DNA from: Aureivirga marina
GTDB taxonomy: Bacteria; Bacteroidota; Bacteroidia; Flavobacteriales; Flavobacteriaceae
DNA: 64,000 bases
Assembly (NCBI RefSeq): GCF_015767265.1
Contig: NZ_JADPIB010000006.1
Span: 124,001 to 188,000 of the forward strand
Direction: 5' to 3'
Shown: one piece after another, positions 52,825-60,998 of the stretch
How positions within the stretch are numbered: the first letter of the stretch is position 1
Layout: each line of letters begins with the position of its first letter
Notes under the pieces: model-generated
Database searches by the model: none
What the model was told of the DNA's origin: nothing
Seen by the model: only the letters and a program-made list of their open reading frames with translations
Made by a program: the position numbers and the translations under genes

Positions 52825-53643
52825 TTAATGTAAATTCGTTCCACATTGATGACAAAATTCTGCTTTATTATAATGTCTTTCATTTCCACAATTTCTACAG
52901 CTTTGCGTATTTGTTCGAATATCTTTGTCTTGTCTTGTCAATTCAGAAGTTACAATTCCTGTAGGAACAGCAATAATTCCATAACCAAGAATCATCACGA
53001 CACTTGCAATAAATTGTCCCCAAGAAGTTTGTGGAGCAATATCTCCATAACCAACAGTTGTTAGTGTTACAATTGTCCAATAAATACTTCTAGGAATACT
53101 TGTAAATCCAGCTTCTGGACCTTCAATTAAATACATTACAGTTCCTAAAATCACAGCGATACTTATAACAGCTAATAAAAAAACCGAAATTTTAGCGCGA
53201 CTTGCTCGAATTGCTTTTATTAAAAGATTCGATTCGCCTATAAATCTTGCTAGTTTCAAAATTCTAAAAACTCTTAATAGTCTTAAAATTCGCACAGCAA
53301 TTAAAACGTTTGCTCCTCCAAAAAACAAGGAAACATATTTAGGAATTGTAGAAACAAAATCAATTAATCCATAAAAACTAAAAACATAGCGTAGTGGTTT
53401 ATTAACCGTTACAATTCGTAGAATATATTCTATAGAAAACAAAATTGTAATCAACCACTCTGCAATATTAATCCATTCTTGGTATTGAATTCGAAAATCT
53501 TCTACACTTTCAAGCATTACAACAATTAAACTTGAAAGAATTAAAATTAATAAAACAATGTCAAAATTTTTTCCTGCTGGAGTATCGGCTTCATAAATAA
53601 TTTCATGCAATTTTTCTTTCCAATTTCTTTCTTTTTCTTTCAT
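52825..53643 (-). CDS. Voltage-gated K+ channel family ion transporter with C-terminal zinc ribbon
   Basis: A 272-residue six-helix channel subunit. Helices S1-S3 lie at about 27-107. S4 is VRILRLLRVFRILKLARF (about 117-134), with Arg/Lys every third residue. The pore helix and selectivity filter TTVGYGD (195-201) indicate potassium selectivity, and S6 is FIASVVMILGYGIIAVPTGIV. After S6 the tail carries C249-R-N-C252 and C264-H-Q-C267, a four-Cys zinc-ribbon knuckle. Gating by voltage is inferred from S4 only. It is adjacent and divergent to the 56-residue basic protein gene. Confidence 0.9.
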   Translation of the reverse strand: MKEKERNWKEKLHEIIYEADTPAGKNFDIVLLILILSSLIVVMLESVEDFRIQYQEWINIAEWLITILFSIEYILRIVTVNKPLRYVFSFYGLIDFVSTIPKYVSLFFGGANVLIAVRILRLLRVFRILKLARFIGESNLLIKAIRASRAKISVFLLAVISIAVILGTVMYLIEGPEAGFTSIPRSIYWTIVTLTTVGYGDIAPQTSWGQFIASVVMILGYGIIAVPTGIVTSELTRQDKDIRTNTQSCRNCGNERHYNKAEFCHQCGTNLH

Positions 53644-53679
53644 TTATTTAAATTATTTCTTCAAAAATCTAAATTATTT

Positions 53680-53687
53680 TAATTTTG
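53680..53687 (+). promoter_or_regulatory. Candidate -7 box for the small basic protein gene
   Basis: TAATTTTG fits TAnnTTTG but ends only 4 bases before the ATG at 53692, so the transcript would be leaderless or nearly so. Confidence 0.4.
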
Positions 53688-53691
53688 CAAT

Positions 53692-53862
53692 ATGGCAAAA
53701 AAAGGTAAAGAAAAAAATACGGTAAATAAGGCGAAACATAAAAAGTTGATGGATCGCAAAAAGAATAAGCTTCGAAAATCGAAAGAATCGACAAAACAAC
53801 GATTAAAAGCAATTATTCAAAAAGCAAATGAATCAAAATCTGAGGAAGCTTTAGAGCAATAA
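53692..53862 (+). CDS. Small highly basic protein, 56 residues
   Basis: ATG at 53692 to TAA at 53860-53862 encodes 56 residues: MAKKGKEKNTVNKAKHKKLM first, then KKNKLRKSKESTKQRLKAII and an acidic end (ESKSEEALEQ). About a third of residues are Lys or Arg, suggesting RNA, ribosome or nucleoid binding. Support comes from a consensus -7 box directly before it, a terminator immediately after its stop, and the compact fit between two opposing genes. Its divergence from random AT-rich ORFs is clear from the regular Lys spacing. No family is recognised. Confidence 0.7.
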   Translation: MAKKGKEKNTVNKAKHKKLMDRKKNKLRKSKESTKQRLKAIIQKANESKSEEALEQ

Positions 53863-53894
53863 AAAAAGCGAAAGAAAATAACTTTCGCTTTTTA
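53862..53894. terminator. Bidirectional terminator
   Basis: Stem AGCGAAAG/CTTTCGCT (53867-53874 with 53882-53889), extended by A/T runs, between the small basic protein gene and the convergent OMP-barrel gene. Confidence 0.85.
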
Positions 53895-53911
53895 TTTTTA
53901 GGTGTATTTTT

Positions 53912-54547
53912 TTAAAACTTATATCCTACAGAAAATTGTAAAACAGAGTTTTTCATATCATCTTCAGCAACTATTTTATAGAAACCATAACTATAAACTG
54001 CTTGCACAAAAACATCAAAATCAAAGTGATACCCAAGTCCTACACTTCCATCAATTCCAAAACTTTTTGATCTGTTCAATTTATCTCTTTCACGAATCAC
54101 TTGTGGATTTGGAATAAGTGGAATTGTTTCTTTTGTTTCAATTTCATTATCTGCTAAAATTGCAAATTGTGGTCCTAAGAAAACATTGAATCCGTCTACA
54201 ATATAATATTTAGCATAAACTGGGATATTAATATAATGCAATGTAATATTTGTATAAATTTCATTCATTACATTTTCATCACCTCCATAAGGAGTTGTAT
54301 AATTACTTTTTGCTCCTTGTCTTGAATATAAAACTTCTGGCTGAATAGAAAATCTATCAGTCAGATGAATTTCATAAACTAAACCTGCTGTCCATCCAAC
54401 TTTAGTTTCACCACCATAAATATCACTATTTACTAAATCTGTTATTGTGACACCTCCTTTGACTCCCCACGACATTTCTTTTTTTTGTGCATTTATCGCA
54501 AAAAAACCTGCGAAAAATAATAGAATTACTAATAATAAATTTCTCAT
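53912..54547 (-). CDS. Outer-membrane beta-barrel protein, PorT-like family
   Basis: A 211-residue protein with signal peptide (to about residue 20, FAINAQ) and an eight-strand barrel pattern. The first strand is SWGVKGGVTITDL, followed by TKVGWTAGLVYEIHLTDRFSIQPEVLYSRQGAKS, HYINIPVYAKYYIVDGFNVFLGPQFAILA, SFGIDGSVGLGYHFDFDVFVQAVYSYGFYKI and the C-terminal LQFSVGYKF, ending with Phe. It resembles the PF13568 outer-membrane barrel family common in Bacteroidota. Role unknown; monocistronic. Confidence 0.85.
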   Translation of the reverse strand: MRNLLLVILLFFAGFFAINAQKKEMSWGVKGGVTITDLVNSDIYGGETKVGWTAGLVYEIHLTDRFSIQPEVLYSRQGAKSNYTTPYGGDENVMNEIYTNITLHYINIPVYAKYYIVDGFNVFLGPQFAILADNEIETKETIPLIPNPQVIRERDKLNRSKSFGIDGSVGLGYHFDFDVFVQAVYSYGFYKIVAEDDMKNSVLQFSVGYKF

Positions 54548-54669
54548 AATGAATTTCTTTAAGATTTATTCTAATCGAAATTAATTATTAAATAAAGACG
54601 TTTTTTATAATAAACTGATAAACTTTGTTAAGATTCTCTAAAAATTTAATCAAATTTTATATTTATTTA

Positions 54670-55311
54670 TCAATTTTTTTTCTTTAGCATTGGCACAAAA
54701 CGAAAATTACCATAAGTTCTTTTCTCAAAATCTAATTCTGTAGTTCTAGTTAAAACAGTCATTATTTGATCTTCTACTCCAACTGGAATTACAAGTTTTC
54801 CTCCAATTTTAAGCTGCATCAATAAATCTTTAGGAATAAATGGTGCTCCAGCAGTTACAATAATTCCATCATATGGCGCAAATTCTTTGATTCCTTTATA
54901 ACCATCACCAAAAGACATATGTTTTGGTTTATAGCCAATTTTTGGTAAAAACAATTTTGTTTTTTTATATAATTCTTTTTGTCTTTCTATAGTATAAACT
55001 TTTGCATTCATTTCTAACAAAACTGCTGTTTGATATCCTGATCCTGTTCCTATTTCTAAAATTTTCTGATCAGGTTTAACGTCAAGTAATTCTGTTTGAA
55101 ATGCAACAGTATAAGGTTGCGAAATGGTTTGTTCTGCTGCAATAGGAAAAGCTTTATCTTGATAAGCAAAGCTTTCAAAGCCAGAATCCATAAATAAATG
55201 GCGTGGAATTTTCTGAATCGCTGTTAAAACATTCACATCCTTTATCCCCTTCTCAATCAATATCTTGACTAACCTATTTCTTAGTCCCTGATGTTTAAAT
55301 GTATCCTTCAC
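54670..55311 (-). CDS. pcm: Protein-L-isoaspartate(D-aspartate) O-methyltransferase
   Basis: Repairs isoaspartyl damage in aged proteins by methylating with S-adenosylmethionine. The 213 residues show the PCMT pattern: VLTAIQKIPRHLFMDSGFESFAYQDKAFPIAAEQTISQPYTVAFQTELL, then the cofactor loop KILEIGTGSGYQTAVLLEM (GxGxG), GDGYKGIKEFAPYDGIIVTAGAPFIP (DGI) and the FVPMLKKKN end. The extended FESFAYQDKAFPI segment and QTISQPYTVA are hallmark PCMT residues. It is divergent from a Gfo/Idh-type oxidoreductase gene. Confidence 0.93.
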   Translation of the reverse strand: MKDTFKHQGLRNRLVKILIEKGIKDVNVLTAIQKIPRHLFMDSGFESFAYQDKAFPIAAEQTISQPYTVAFQTELLDVKPDQKILEIGTGSGYQTAVLLEMNAKVYTIERQKELYKKTKLFLPKIGYKPKHMSFGDGYKGIKEFAPYDGIIVTAGAPFIPKDLLMQLKIGGKLVIPVGVEDQIMTVLTRTTELDFEKRTYGNFRFVPMLKKKN

Positions 55312-55364
55312 TTTCTCTTAATATTTGAAAGTATAAAATTAAATATAAATCATTAAAAAATTGT

Positions 55365-55372
55365 TACTTTTG
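55365..55372 (+). promoter_or_regulatory. -7 box of the Gfo/Idh gene
   Basis: TACTTTTG matches TAnnTTTG, 16 bases before the Gfo/Idh ATG. The intergenic region is divergent with pcm. Confidence 0.55.
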
Positions 55373-55388
55373 TTCAAAACAAATTTTT

Positions 55389-56351
55389 ATGTTAAAAGCT
55401 GGCGTTTTAGGTGCAGGTCACCTTGGTAAAATACATTTAAAATTATTAAAACAATCTTCGAAATATGAGCTTGTTGGTTTTTACGACCCAAGTGCTGAAA
55501 ATGCAAAAAAAGTTTCGGAAGAATTTGGATATAAAGCCTTTGCTACTATTGATGAATTAATCGACGCAGTTGACGTTGTAGATATTGTTACTCCTACACT
55601 TTCTCATTTTGATTGTGCTGTAAAAGCAATCGAAAAAGGAAAACATATTTTTATTGAAAAGCCTATTACAAATACAATTCAGGAAGCGGAAGAACTTTTA
55701 GAACTTTCTAAAAAATATGGTGTAAAAGGACAAGTTGGACATGTAGAGCGATTCAATCCTTCGTTTACAGCAGTAAAAGATGTGATGGATTCACCAATGT
55801 TTATCGAAACACATCGTCTTGCTGAATTTAATCCAAGAGGAACAGATGTTCCTGTAGTTTTAGATTTAATGATTCACGATATTGATGTTGTATTAAGTGT
55901 AGTAAAGTCGAAAGTAAAAAATATCAATGCAAGTGGAGTTTCTGTTATTAGCGATACTCCAGATATTGCAAATGCTCGTATTGAATTTGAAAATGGATGT
56001 GTTGCAAATTTAACTTCAAGTAGAATTTCTATGAAGAATATGCGTAAATCGCGTTTCTTCCAAAAAGATGCTTACATTTCTGTAGATTTCTTAGAAAAGA
56101 AAAGTGAAGTTGTAAAAATGAAAGATGCTCCAGAAAATCCAGATGAATTTGCAATGATTCTTCAAAATGCAGAAGGTGTGAAAAAACAAATTTACTTTGA
56201 GAATCCTAAGATTCATCCAAACAATGCAATTTTAGATGAATTAGAAACTTTTGCAGATGCTATTATTAATGATACAGATCCTATTGTAACATTAGAAAAT
56301 GGAACAGATGCATTAAAAGTTGCACATCAAATTATTGCTTGTTTTAAATAA
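55389..56351 (+). CDS. Gfo/Idh/MocA-family NAD(P)-dependent oxidoreductase
   Basis: A 320-residue two-domain enzyme: N-terminal Rossmann fold (AGVLGAGHLGKIHLKLLKQSSKYELVGFYDP) with GxGxxG, then TPTLSHFDCAVKAIEKGKHIFIEKPITNTIQEAEEL (EKP motif, Lys as likely catalytic residue) and the C-terminal beta-sheet domain with GQVGHVERFNPSF and DLMIHDIDVVLSVV. Substrate cannot be deduced; Gfo/Idh enzymes act on sugars and related metabolites. Followed 40 bases later by the 3-hydroxyacyl-CoA dehydrogenase gene. Confidence 0.88.
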   Translation: MLKAGVLGAGHLGKIHLKLLKQSSKYELVGFYDPSAENAKKVSEEFGYKAFATIDELIDAVDVVDIVTPTLSHFDCAVKAIEKGKHIFIEKPITNTIQEAEELLELSKKYGVKGQVGHVERFNPSFTAVKDVMDSPMFIETHRLAEFNPRGTDVPVVLDLMIHDIDVVLSVVKSKVKNINASGVSVISDTPDIANARIEFENGCVANLTSSRISMKNMRKSRFFQKDAYISVDFLEKKSEVVKMKDAPENPDEFAMILQNAEGVKKQIYFENPKIHPNNAILDELETFADAIINDTDPIVTLENGTDALKVAHQIIACFK

Positions 56352-56391
56352 AATAAACCCAAAGAATAATTAAAAAATTAACGAAAATAAC

Positions 56392-57282
56392 ATGAAAAAT
56401 ATTACAGTTATCGGAGCAGGTACAATGGGAAATGGAATTGCTCATGTATTTGCACAAACTGGATTTACAGTAAATTTAGTAGATATTTCTGAAGCTGCTT
56501 TAGAAAGAGGAATTGCTACAATTTCTAAGAACTTAGATAGAATGGTAGCAAAAGAAAAAATCTCTCAAGAAGATAAAGAAGCTACTTTAGGAAATATTAC
56601 TTCTCTAACTTCTGTGGAAGAAGGAGTAAAAGATGCTGATTTAGTAGTAGAGGCTGCAACTGAAAATGTAGATTTAAAATTAAAAATCTTCAAGCAATTA
56701 GATGAATTAGCTCCAGAAAAAACAATCTTAGCTACAAATACTTCTTCTATTTCTATTACTAAAATTGCTTCTGTTACTGGAAGACCAGAAAAAGTAATTG
56801 GAATGCATTTCATGAATCCTGTGCCAATTATGAAATTAGTAGAAATTATCCGTGGATATTCTACTACAGATGAAGTAACTGAATCTATTATGGAATTATC
56901 TAAAACTTTAAAGAAAGTTCCTGTAGAAGTAAATGATTATCCTGGATTTATCGCTAACAGAATTTTAATGCCAATGATTAACGAAGCAATTTATTCTCTT
57001 TATGAAGGAGTTGCTGGAGTTTATGAAATTGACACAGTAATGAAATTAGGAATGGCGCATCCAATGGGACCATTACAATTAGCAGATTTCATTGGATTAG
57101 ACGTTTGTTTATCAATCTTAAATGTATTACATGAAGGATTTGGTAATCCAAAATATGCACCATGTCCACTATTAGTAAATATGGTTACAGCTGGAAAAAA
57201 AGGTGTGAAATCAGGTGAAGGATTCTATGATTATTCAGAATCTAGAAAAGCTGAAAAAATTTCTGCACAATTTTTAAAATAA
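56392..57282 (+). CDS. 3-hydroxyacyl-CoA (3-hydroxybutyryl-CoA) dehydrogenase
   Basis: Predicted NAD(P)-dependent oxidation of 3-hydroxyacyl-CoA, used in fatty-acid degradation or butyryl-CoA metabolism. The 296 residues have N-terminal GAGTMGNGIAHVFAQTGF (Rossmann GxGxxG), LVVEAATENVDLK and ATNTSSISITKIA. The catalytic region HFMNPVPIMKLVEIIRG (His/Asn) follows. VPVEVNDYPGFIANRILMPMINEAIY and the AHPMGPLQLADFIGLDV block end the domain. Length fits the stand-alone monofunctional HBD-type (about 285), not the fused FadB type. It ends at a terminator. Confidence 0.93.
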   Translation: MKNITVIGAGTMGNGIAHVFAQTGFTVNLVDISEAALERGIATISKNLDRMVAKEKISQEDKEATLGNITSLTSVEEGVKDADLVVEAATENVDLKLKIFKQLDELAPEKTILATNTSSISITKIASVTGRPEKVIGMHFMNPVPIMKLVEIIRGYSTTDEVTESIMELSKTLKKVPVEVNDYPGFIANRILMPMINEAIYSLYEGVAGVYEIDTVMKLGMAHPMGPLQLADFIGLDVCLSILNVLHEGFGNPKYAPCPLLVNMVTAGKKGVKSGEGFYDYSESRKAEKISAQFLK

Positions 57283-57334
57283 AAATGAGTTATAGTACTA
57301 AATAAAAAGGATTTTATTTAGTATTAATTGATTT

Positions 57335-57364
57335 AAAAGCTCGTCATTTGACGGGCTTTTTTTT
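57335..57364 (+). terminator. Terminator of the 3-hydroxyacyl-CoA dehydrogenase gene
   Basis: Stem AAAAGC-CGTCA/TGACG-GCTTTT (57335-57346 with 57349-57360, one mismatch) and a T-run. Confidence 0.8.
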
Positions 57365-57493
57365 ATTAAATCCACTTTCTCTCTTCCATTTTTTCACCAA
57401 CTAAAATAAAAATACAGCTCAAAGTATTAGAAAGCAATCATTTGTAAGCTTTTCTACATTTTTAATTTATTTTTTTTCTTAATAATATTTTTT

Positions 57494-57510
57494 TTGGCAC
57501 CACTTTTGTC
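57494..57510 (+). promoter_or_regulatory. Sigma-54 (RpoN)-type promoter for the OMP-barrel gene
   Basis: TTGGCAC-CACTT-TTGTC: the -24 TGGCAC (57495-57500) and -12 TTG element have the invariant GG-N10-GT spacing (consensus GG-N10-GC). Start of transcription is expected near 57520, 22 bases before the ATG at 57542. It lies inside the upstream extension of the frame, which supports the later start. Confidence 0.7.
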
Positions 57511-57541
57511 TAATCATATTCAAATTAACAAAATTAACAAT

Positions 57542-58129
57542 ATGAAAAAATTATTATTAACAGCATTAATTGCATGTGGTGTTCAATTTGCAAATGCTCA
57601 AACGGAAAAAGGAGCTATTTTAATTGGAGCAGGTTCTAATTTTAATTTTAGTTCAACAAATTCAAAAGTTGATGTAGACGGAAATAAAACTGATATAGGT
57701 AAAACAACTCAATTTGGTTTAGAAGCAAAGGGAGGATACTTTTTCATTGATAATTTAGCAGGAGGATTAAATCTTGGTTATGATTCTGAAACTATAAAAC
57801 CAGAAATTGGAGATGATGTAAAAAGTTCTTCATTTTATGTAGGACCATTTGCTCGTTACTATTTCGATTTAGATAAAATTAAGCCATTTGCAGAAGCAGG
57901 TTACAACTTTGGAACTGCAAAAGAAGAAGATGGAAATACAACAACTGACTTTAATTTAAGCGGTTGGAATGTTGGAGTTGGAGCTGCATTTTTCTTAGGA
58001 AAATCTGCTTCTATTGACTTAGGTCTGCAATATGTCTCGAACACTTTAAAAGAAAAAGATAGTTCGAATGACGCCAAATTAATTAATTCTGGTGTTCAAT
58101 TTAGTGGTGGATTTACTTTTTATTTATAG
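57542..58129 (+). CDS. Outer-membrane beta-barrel protein
   Basis: A 195-residue exported protein. The frame opens 16 codons earlier, but the Met at 57542 begins the signal peptide (MKKLLLTALIACGVQFANAQ) and the promoter lies within the extra codons. The mature part has an eight-strand barrel pattern: GAILIGAGSNFNFSS, TQFGLEAKGGYFFIDNLAGGLNLGYDS, SFYVGPFARYYFDLDKIKPFAEAGYNFG, LSGWNVGVGAAFFLGKSASIDLGLQYVSNTL and C-terminal FSGGFTFYL. It resembles PF13505-type barrels. Predicted RpoN control suggests conditional expression. Confidence 0.85.
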   Translation: MKKLLLTALIACGVQFANAQTEKGAILIGAGSNFNFSSTNSKVDVDGNKTDIGKTTQFGLEAKGGYFFIDNLAGGLNLGYDSETIKPEIGDDVKSSSFYVGPFARYYFDLDKIKPFAEAGYNFGTAKEEDGNTTTDFNLSGWNVGVGAAFFLGKSASIDLGLQYVSNTLKEKDSSNDAKLINSGVQFSGGFTFYL

Positions 58130-58155
58130 GACTTAAAAATTTAGTCAAATTTTTT

Positions 58156-58186
58156 AAACTCAAGATTTACGTCTTGAGTTTTTTTA
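58156..58186 (+). terminator. Terminator of the OMP-barrel gene
   Basis: Stem AAACTCAAGA/TCTTGAGTTT (58156-58165 with 58172-58181) and T-run. It overlaps the 5' extension of the next frame, arguing against the early start of the kinase gene. Confidence 0.85.
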
Positions 58187-58204
58187 TTTCAAAAAATTCT
58201 TCAC

Positions 58205-58212
58205 TAATTTCG
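58205..58212 (+). promoter_or_regulatory. Candidate -7 box (TTCG variant) for the histidine kinase gene
   Basis: TAATTTCG ends 3 bases before the ATG at 58216, so a leaderless transcript is expected if it is used. Confidence 0.4.
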
Positions 58213-58215
58213 AGC

Positions 58216-60318
58216 ATGGAAAAAAAGCTACTCGTTTTCTTTTGCTTCTTCTACTCTGTTTTTCTTTTTTCACAAAATGAAAAGGGAAATGTTAGTTCTT
58301 CATTTTTTAAAACTGCCCATTTAAAATTAATTGGAGAAGAAAGTGACTCTATTTATCAAAAACTTCAGGAAATTTATCAATATTCATCAGAATATGATTC
58401 GAAAATTAAAGCTGTAAATGTTTTAGGACAATATCATAATACACATCATAATATTGATTCTGCAAAATATTATAATTTAAAATTTATAGAATTAATTGGA
58501 AATCGAAAAGACATTTTATCCCAAAAAAGATTGACTTCCGCTTACAATACTCGTGCAATTACTTTACTAAATGAAGGTTTAATTGACGAATCGATAAAAT
58601 GGCATATTGAGGGTTTAAAAATTGCTGAGAAAATTAATTTTAAAGAGTATTATTTCAGACATTTAAATGGTTTAGCACTTTGTTACACGAATAAATTTGA
58701 TGATAAAAAAGCTATTCCATATTTTGAAGAATGCCTGAATTATAAGGAAAAACCAACATTTATTATTGCTGCTTTGATTAATCTTGCATTGATTTTTACA
58801 GGAAATGAAGATTATGAAAAAGCAAATTCTTATTTACAACGAGCGATTCAACTAAGTGAAAAAATTGAAAATATAAAAGGAATAATCATTGGGAATTTAA
58901 ATCTTGGAGAAAACCTTTTACATCAAAAAGAATATAAAAAAGCATTAGAATATATAAATATTGCAAAAGAATATTCTACAGAAAATGATTTTCAAGCTTT
59001 CTATCTTGATATTTATCTATTGAAAGCAACTTTATTGCGAGAAATCGGAGAAATTCAGAAAGCAAAAGAAATTTTATGGACAATTTATCCAACAAGTTTA
59101 GAAAAGAAAGTTTTAGGAAAACAATTGCAAATTTTACATCAATTAGAACTTTGCGAGGTTGCAGATAAAAACTTAGAAAAAGCCTATGATTATCTATTAA
59201 AACAAAATATTTTACAAGAAGAAATTGATGAATTACAAGATAATGAAGAAATAAAAAAATTGGAAATCGAATTTGAAGCTTATCGAAAAGAAAAAGAAAT
59301 TCATGAACTTCAAATGTTGAAAAAAGAAAAAGAATTAGTTATTCAGAATCAGAAAAAAGCATATCAAAATTTAGAATTAGAAAAACAATTAAAAGAACAA
59401 TCTCAGAAATATGAAATTGATAAACTAAGTAATTTATCCAAATTACAAAGTACAGAATTAGAGCTTTTACAGAAAAAAAGAATTCTCGAAAAGGAGAAAA
59501 ATGCGAAAATGAAAATGATTCGTACGATTACAGTTATTAGTATTTCAATTGTATTGATTTTCATTTTTATTCTGATTTATTTCTATTTAAAAAAATTAAA
59601 AACTAAAAATTTATTACACCAAAAACAGGAAATAATTAATGCACAAAAAATAGAAAGTCTAATTAAAAATCAAGAAATTGAAATCATTAACGCTTCTTTG
59701 GAAGGAGAGAAAAAAGAAAGAGAAAGAATTGCGCAAGAATTACATGATACAATTGGTGGAAATATTGCTGCAATTAAATTGCAAATTGGAAATTTGATTC
59801 AAAAACACCAACGATGGAATTCAATTAGTACACAGATAAATCATACTTACGAACAGGTTAGAAATTTATCGCATAGTTTAATGGAAAATCGAATTTATCA
59901 AGGAAAATTTTCAGAAACAATTGCAAATTATATACAAAATATAGAAAACTCTACAGAAATAGAATTTCATTTAAACTTATTCCCTGAATTTGAAATTAAT
60001 GTTTTAGAAGAAAAATATTTGGTAGAAATTTATAAAATTATTCAAGAATTAATAAGTAATACTTTGAAACATGCAAATGCGAAAAATGTAGAAATTCATA
60101 TAACTTTGCATGATGATGAATTGAATTTTATCTATGAAGATGATGGAAAAGGCTTTGAATTGGAAGAATTCAATTCTGGATTAGGATTAAAAAGTATTGA
60201 AAACAGAACAACAAAATTAGGTGGAATTGCAAATTTGGACGCACATCCAAAGCGTGGATTTACTTTTTCTTTTACAATTCCGCTAAAAAAACAACACAAA
60301 ATTATTCATGAAATATAA
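58216..60318 (+). CDS. TPR-repeat sensor histidine kinase (NarL/LuxR-type partner)
   Basis: A 700-residue kinase. The longer frame from 58174 is rejected because a terminator hairpin overlaps it and MEKKLLVFFCFFYSVFLFSQ (58216) is a clear signal peptide. The periplasmic N-terminal 290 residues have TPR-like helical repeats (AALINLALIFTGNEDYEKANSYLQRAI; NLNLGENLLHQKEYKKALEYINIAKEY). A long coiled coil (about 335-430) precedes one transmembrane helix (about 432-458). The kinase core has the HisKA_3 motif RERIAQELHDTIGGNIAAIKLQ with its phospho-acceptor His, and the HATPase domain ELISNTLKHANAKNVEI, DDGKGFELEEFNSGLGLKSI. The response regulator overlaps its end by 11 bases. Confidence 0.93.
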   Translation: MEKKLLVFFCFFYSVFLFSQNEKGNVSSSFFKTAHLKLIGEESDSIYQKLQEIYQYSSEYDSKIKAVNVLGQYHNTHHNIDSAKYYNLKFIELIGNRKDILSQKRLTSAYNTRAITLLNEGLIDESIKWHIEGLKIAEKINFKEYYFRHLNGLALCYTNKFDDKKAIPYFEECLNYKEKPTFIIAALINLALIFTGNEDYEKANSYLQRAIQLSEKIENIKGIIIGNLNLGENLLHQKEYKKALEYINIAKEYSTENDFQAFYLDIYLLKATLLREIGEIQKAKEILWTIYPTSLEKKVLGKQLQILHQLELCEVADKNLEKAYDYLLKQNILQEEIDELQDNEEIKKLEIEFEAYRKEKEIHELQMLKKEKELVIQNQKKAYQNLELEKQLKEQSQKYEIDKLSNLSKLQSTELELLQKKRILEKEKNAKMKMIRTITVISISIVLIFIFILIYFYLKKLKTKNLLHQKQEIINAQKIESLIKNQEIEIINASLEGEKKERERIAQELHDTIGGNIAAIKLQIGNLIQKHQRWNSISTQINHTYEQVRNLSHSLMENRIYQGKFSETIANYIQNIENSTEIEFHLNLFPEFEINVLEEKYLVEIYKIIQELISNTLKHANAKNVEIHITLHDDELNFIYEDDGKGFELEEFNSGLGLKSIENRTTKLGGIANLDAHPKRGFTFSFTIPLKKQHKIIHEI

Positions 60319-60952
60319 TTTATTAATTGCTGATGATCATAATTTATTTGTAGATGGATTGCATAAAATTTTGAAAATAGAAGATGAATTTCGAATTCTT
60401 TACACAGCAAATAATGGAAAAAAATTGGTGAAATATGTTGATATCAATCAAAATGAACCAATCGATTTATTGATTTGTGATATGTCGATGCCTGAAATGA
60501 ATGGTATGGAAGTCAATAATTATATCAAAAAAAAATATCCAGAAATCAAAGTTTTAATGGTTAGCATGCATTTAGAAGGGCGAATAATCAGCCAGTTAAT
60601 TGATGCAAAAGTAGATGGATATATTCCAAAAAATGCTGAAATTTCGGAACTTTTAAAAGCTATAAAAACCATTTTAAAAGGAGAAAAATATTTTTCACAA
60701 GAAGTAAAAAATATTTTCTTGGATTATAATATTAATTCCAAAAACACACAAGAAATTAAATTGACAAAAAGAGAAATTGATGTTTTAAAATTGATTTCAC
60801 AAGAATTTACAACTTTAGAAATTGCAGAAAAACTTTTTATAAGTAAACACACTGTGGAAAGTTATCGTAAAAATATTATGGCAAAAATCAATGCTAAAAA
60901 TATAGCAGGGTTAACCAAATATGCAATTAAAAAAGGCTATATTGAGTGTTAA
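60308..60952 (+). CDS. LuxR-family response regulator
   Basis: Cytoplasmic response regulator of 214 residues with receiver domain (IADDHNLFVDGLHKIL; phospho-acceptor Asp in LLICDMSMPEMNGMEV; Lys in GYIPKNAE) and a LuxR-type helix-turn-helix (LTKREIDVLKLISQEFTTLEIAEKLFISKHTVESYRKNIMAKINAKNIAGL). Its ATG overlaps the kinase gene end by 11 bases, so it is its cognate partner. Target genes unknown. Confidence 0.95.
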   Translation: MKYNLLIADDHNLFVDGLHKILKIEDEFRILYTANNGKKLVKYVDINQNEPIDLLICDMSMPEMNGMEVNNYIKKKYPEIKVLMVSMHLEGRIISQLIDAKVDGYIPKNAEISELLKAIKTILKGEKYFSQEVKNIFLDYNINSKNTQEIKLTKREIDVLKLISQEFTTLEIAEKLFISKHTVESYRKNIMAKINAKNIAGLTKYAIKKGYIEC

Positions 60953-60998
60953 AAAAGCATTCAAATTATTGCTAAAAGAACAAGAAAAATTAAAAAAT

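Noticed and set aside
57494-57541. Upstream extension of the OMP-barrel gene
   Set aside because: It contains the sigma-54-type promoter; the signal peptide starts at 57542.
58174-58215. Upstream extension of the histidine kinase gene
   Set aside because: It overlaps the terminator of the OMP gene; the signal peptide starts at 58216.
60921-60998. Earlier start of the DUF4272 gene inside the response-regulator gene
   Set aside because: The extra residues are a Lys-rich read of another gene's coding sequence; the Met at 60999 gives normal spacing.
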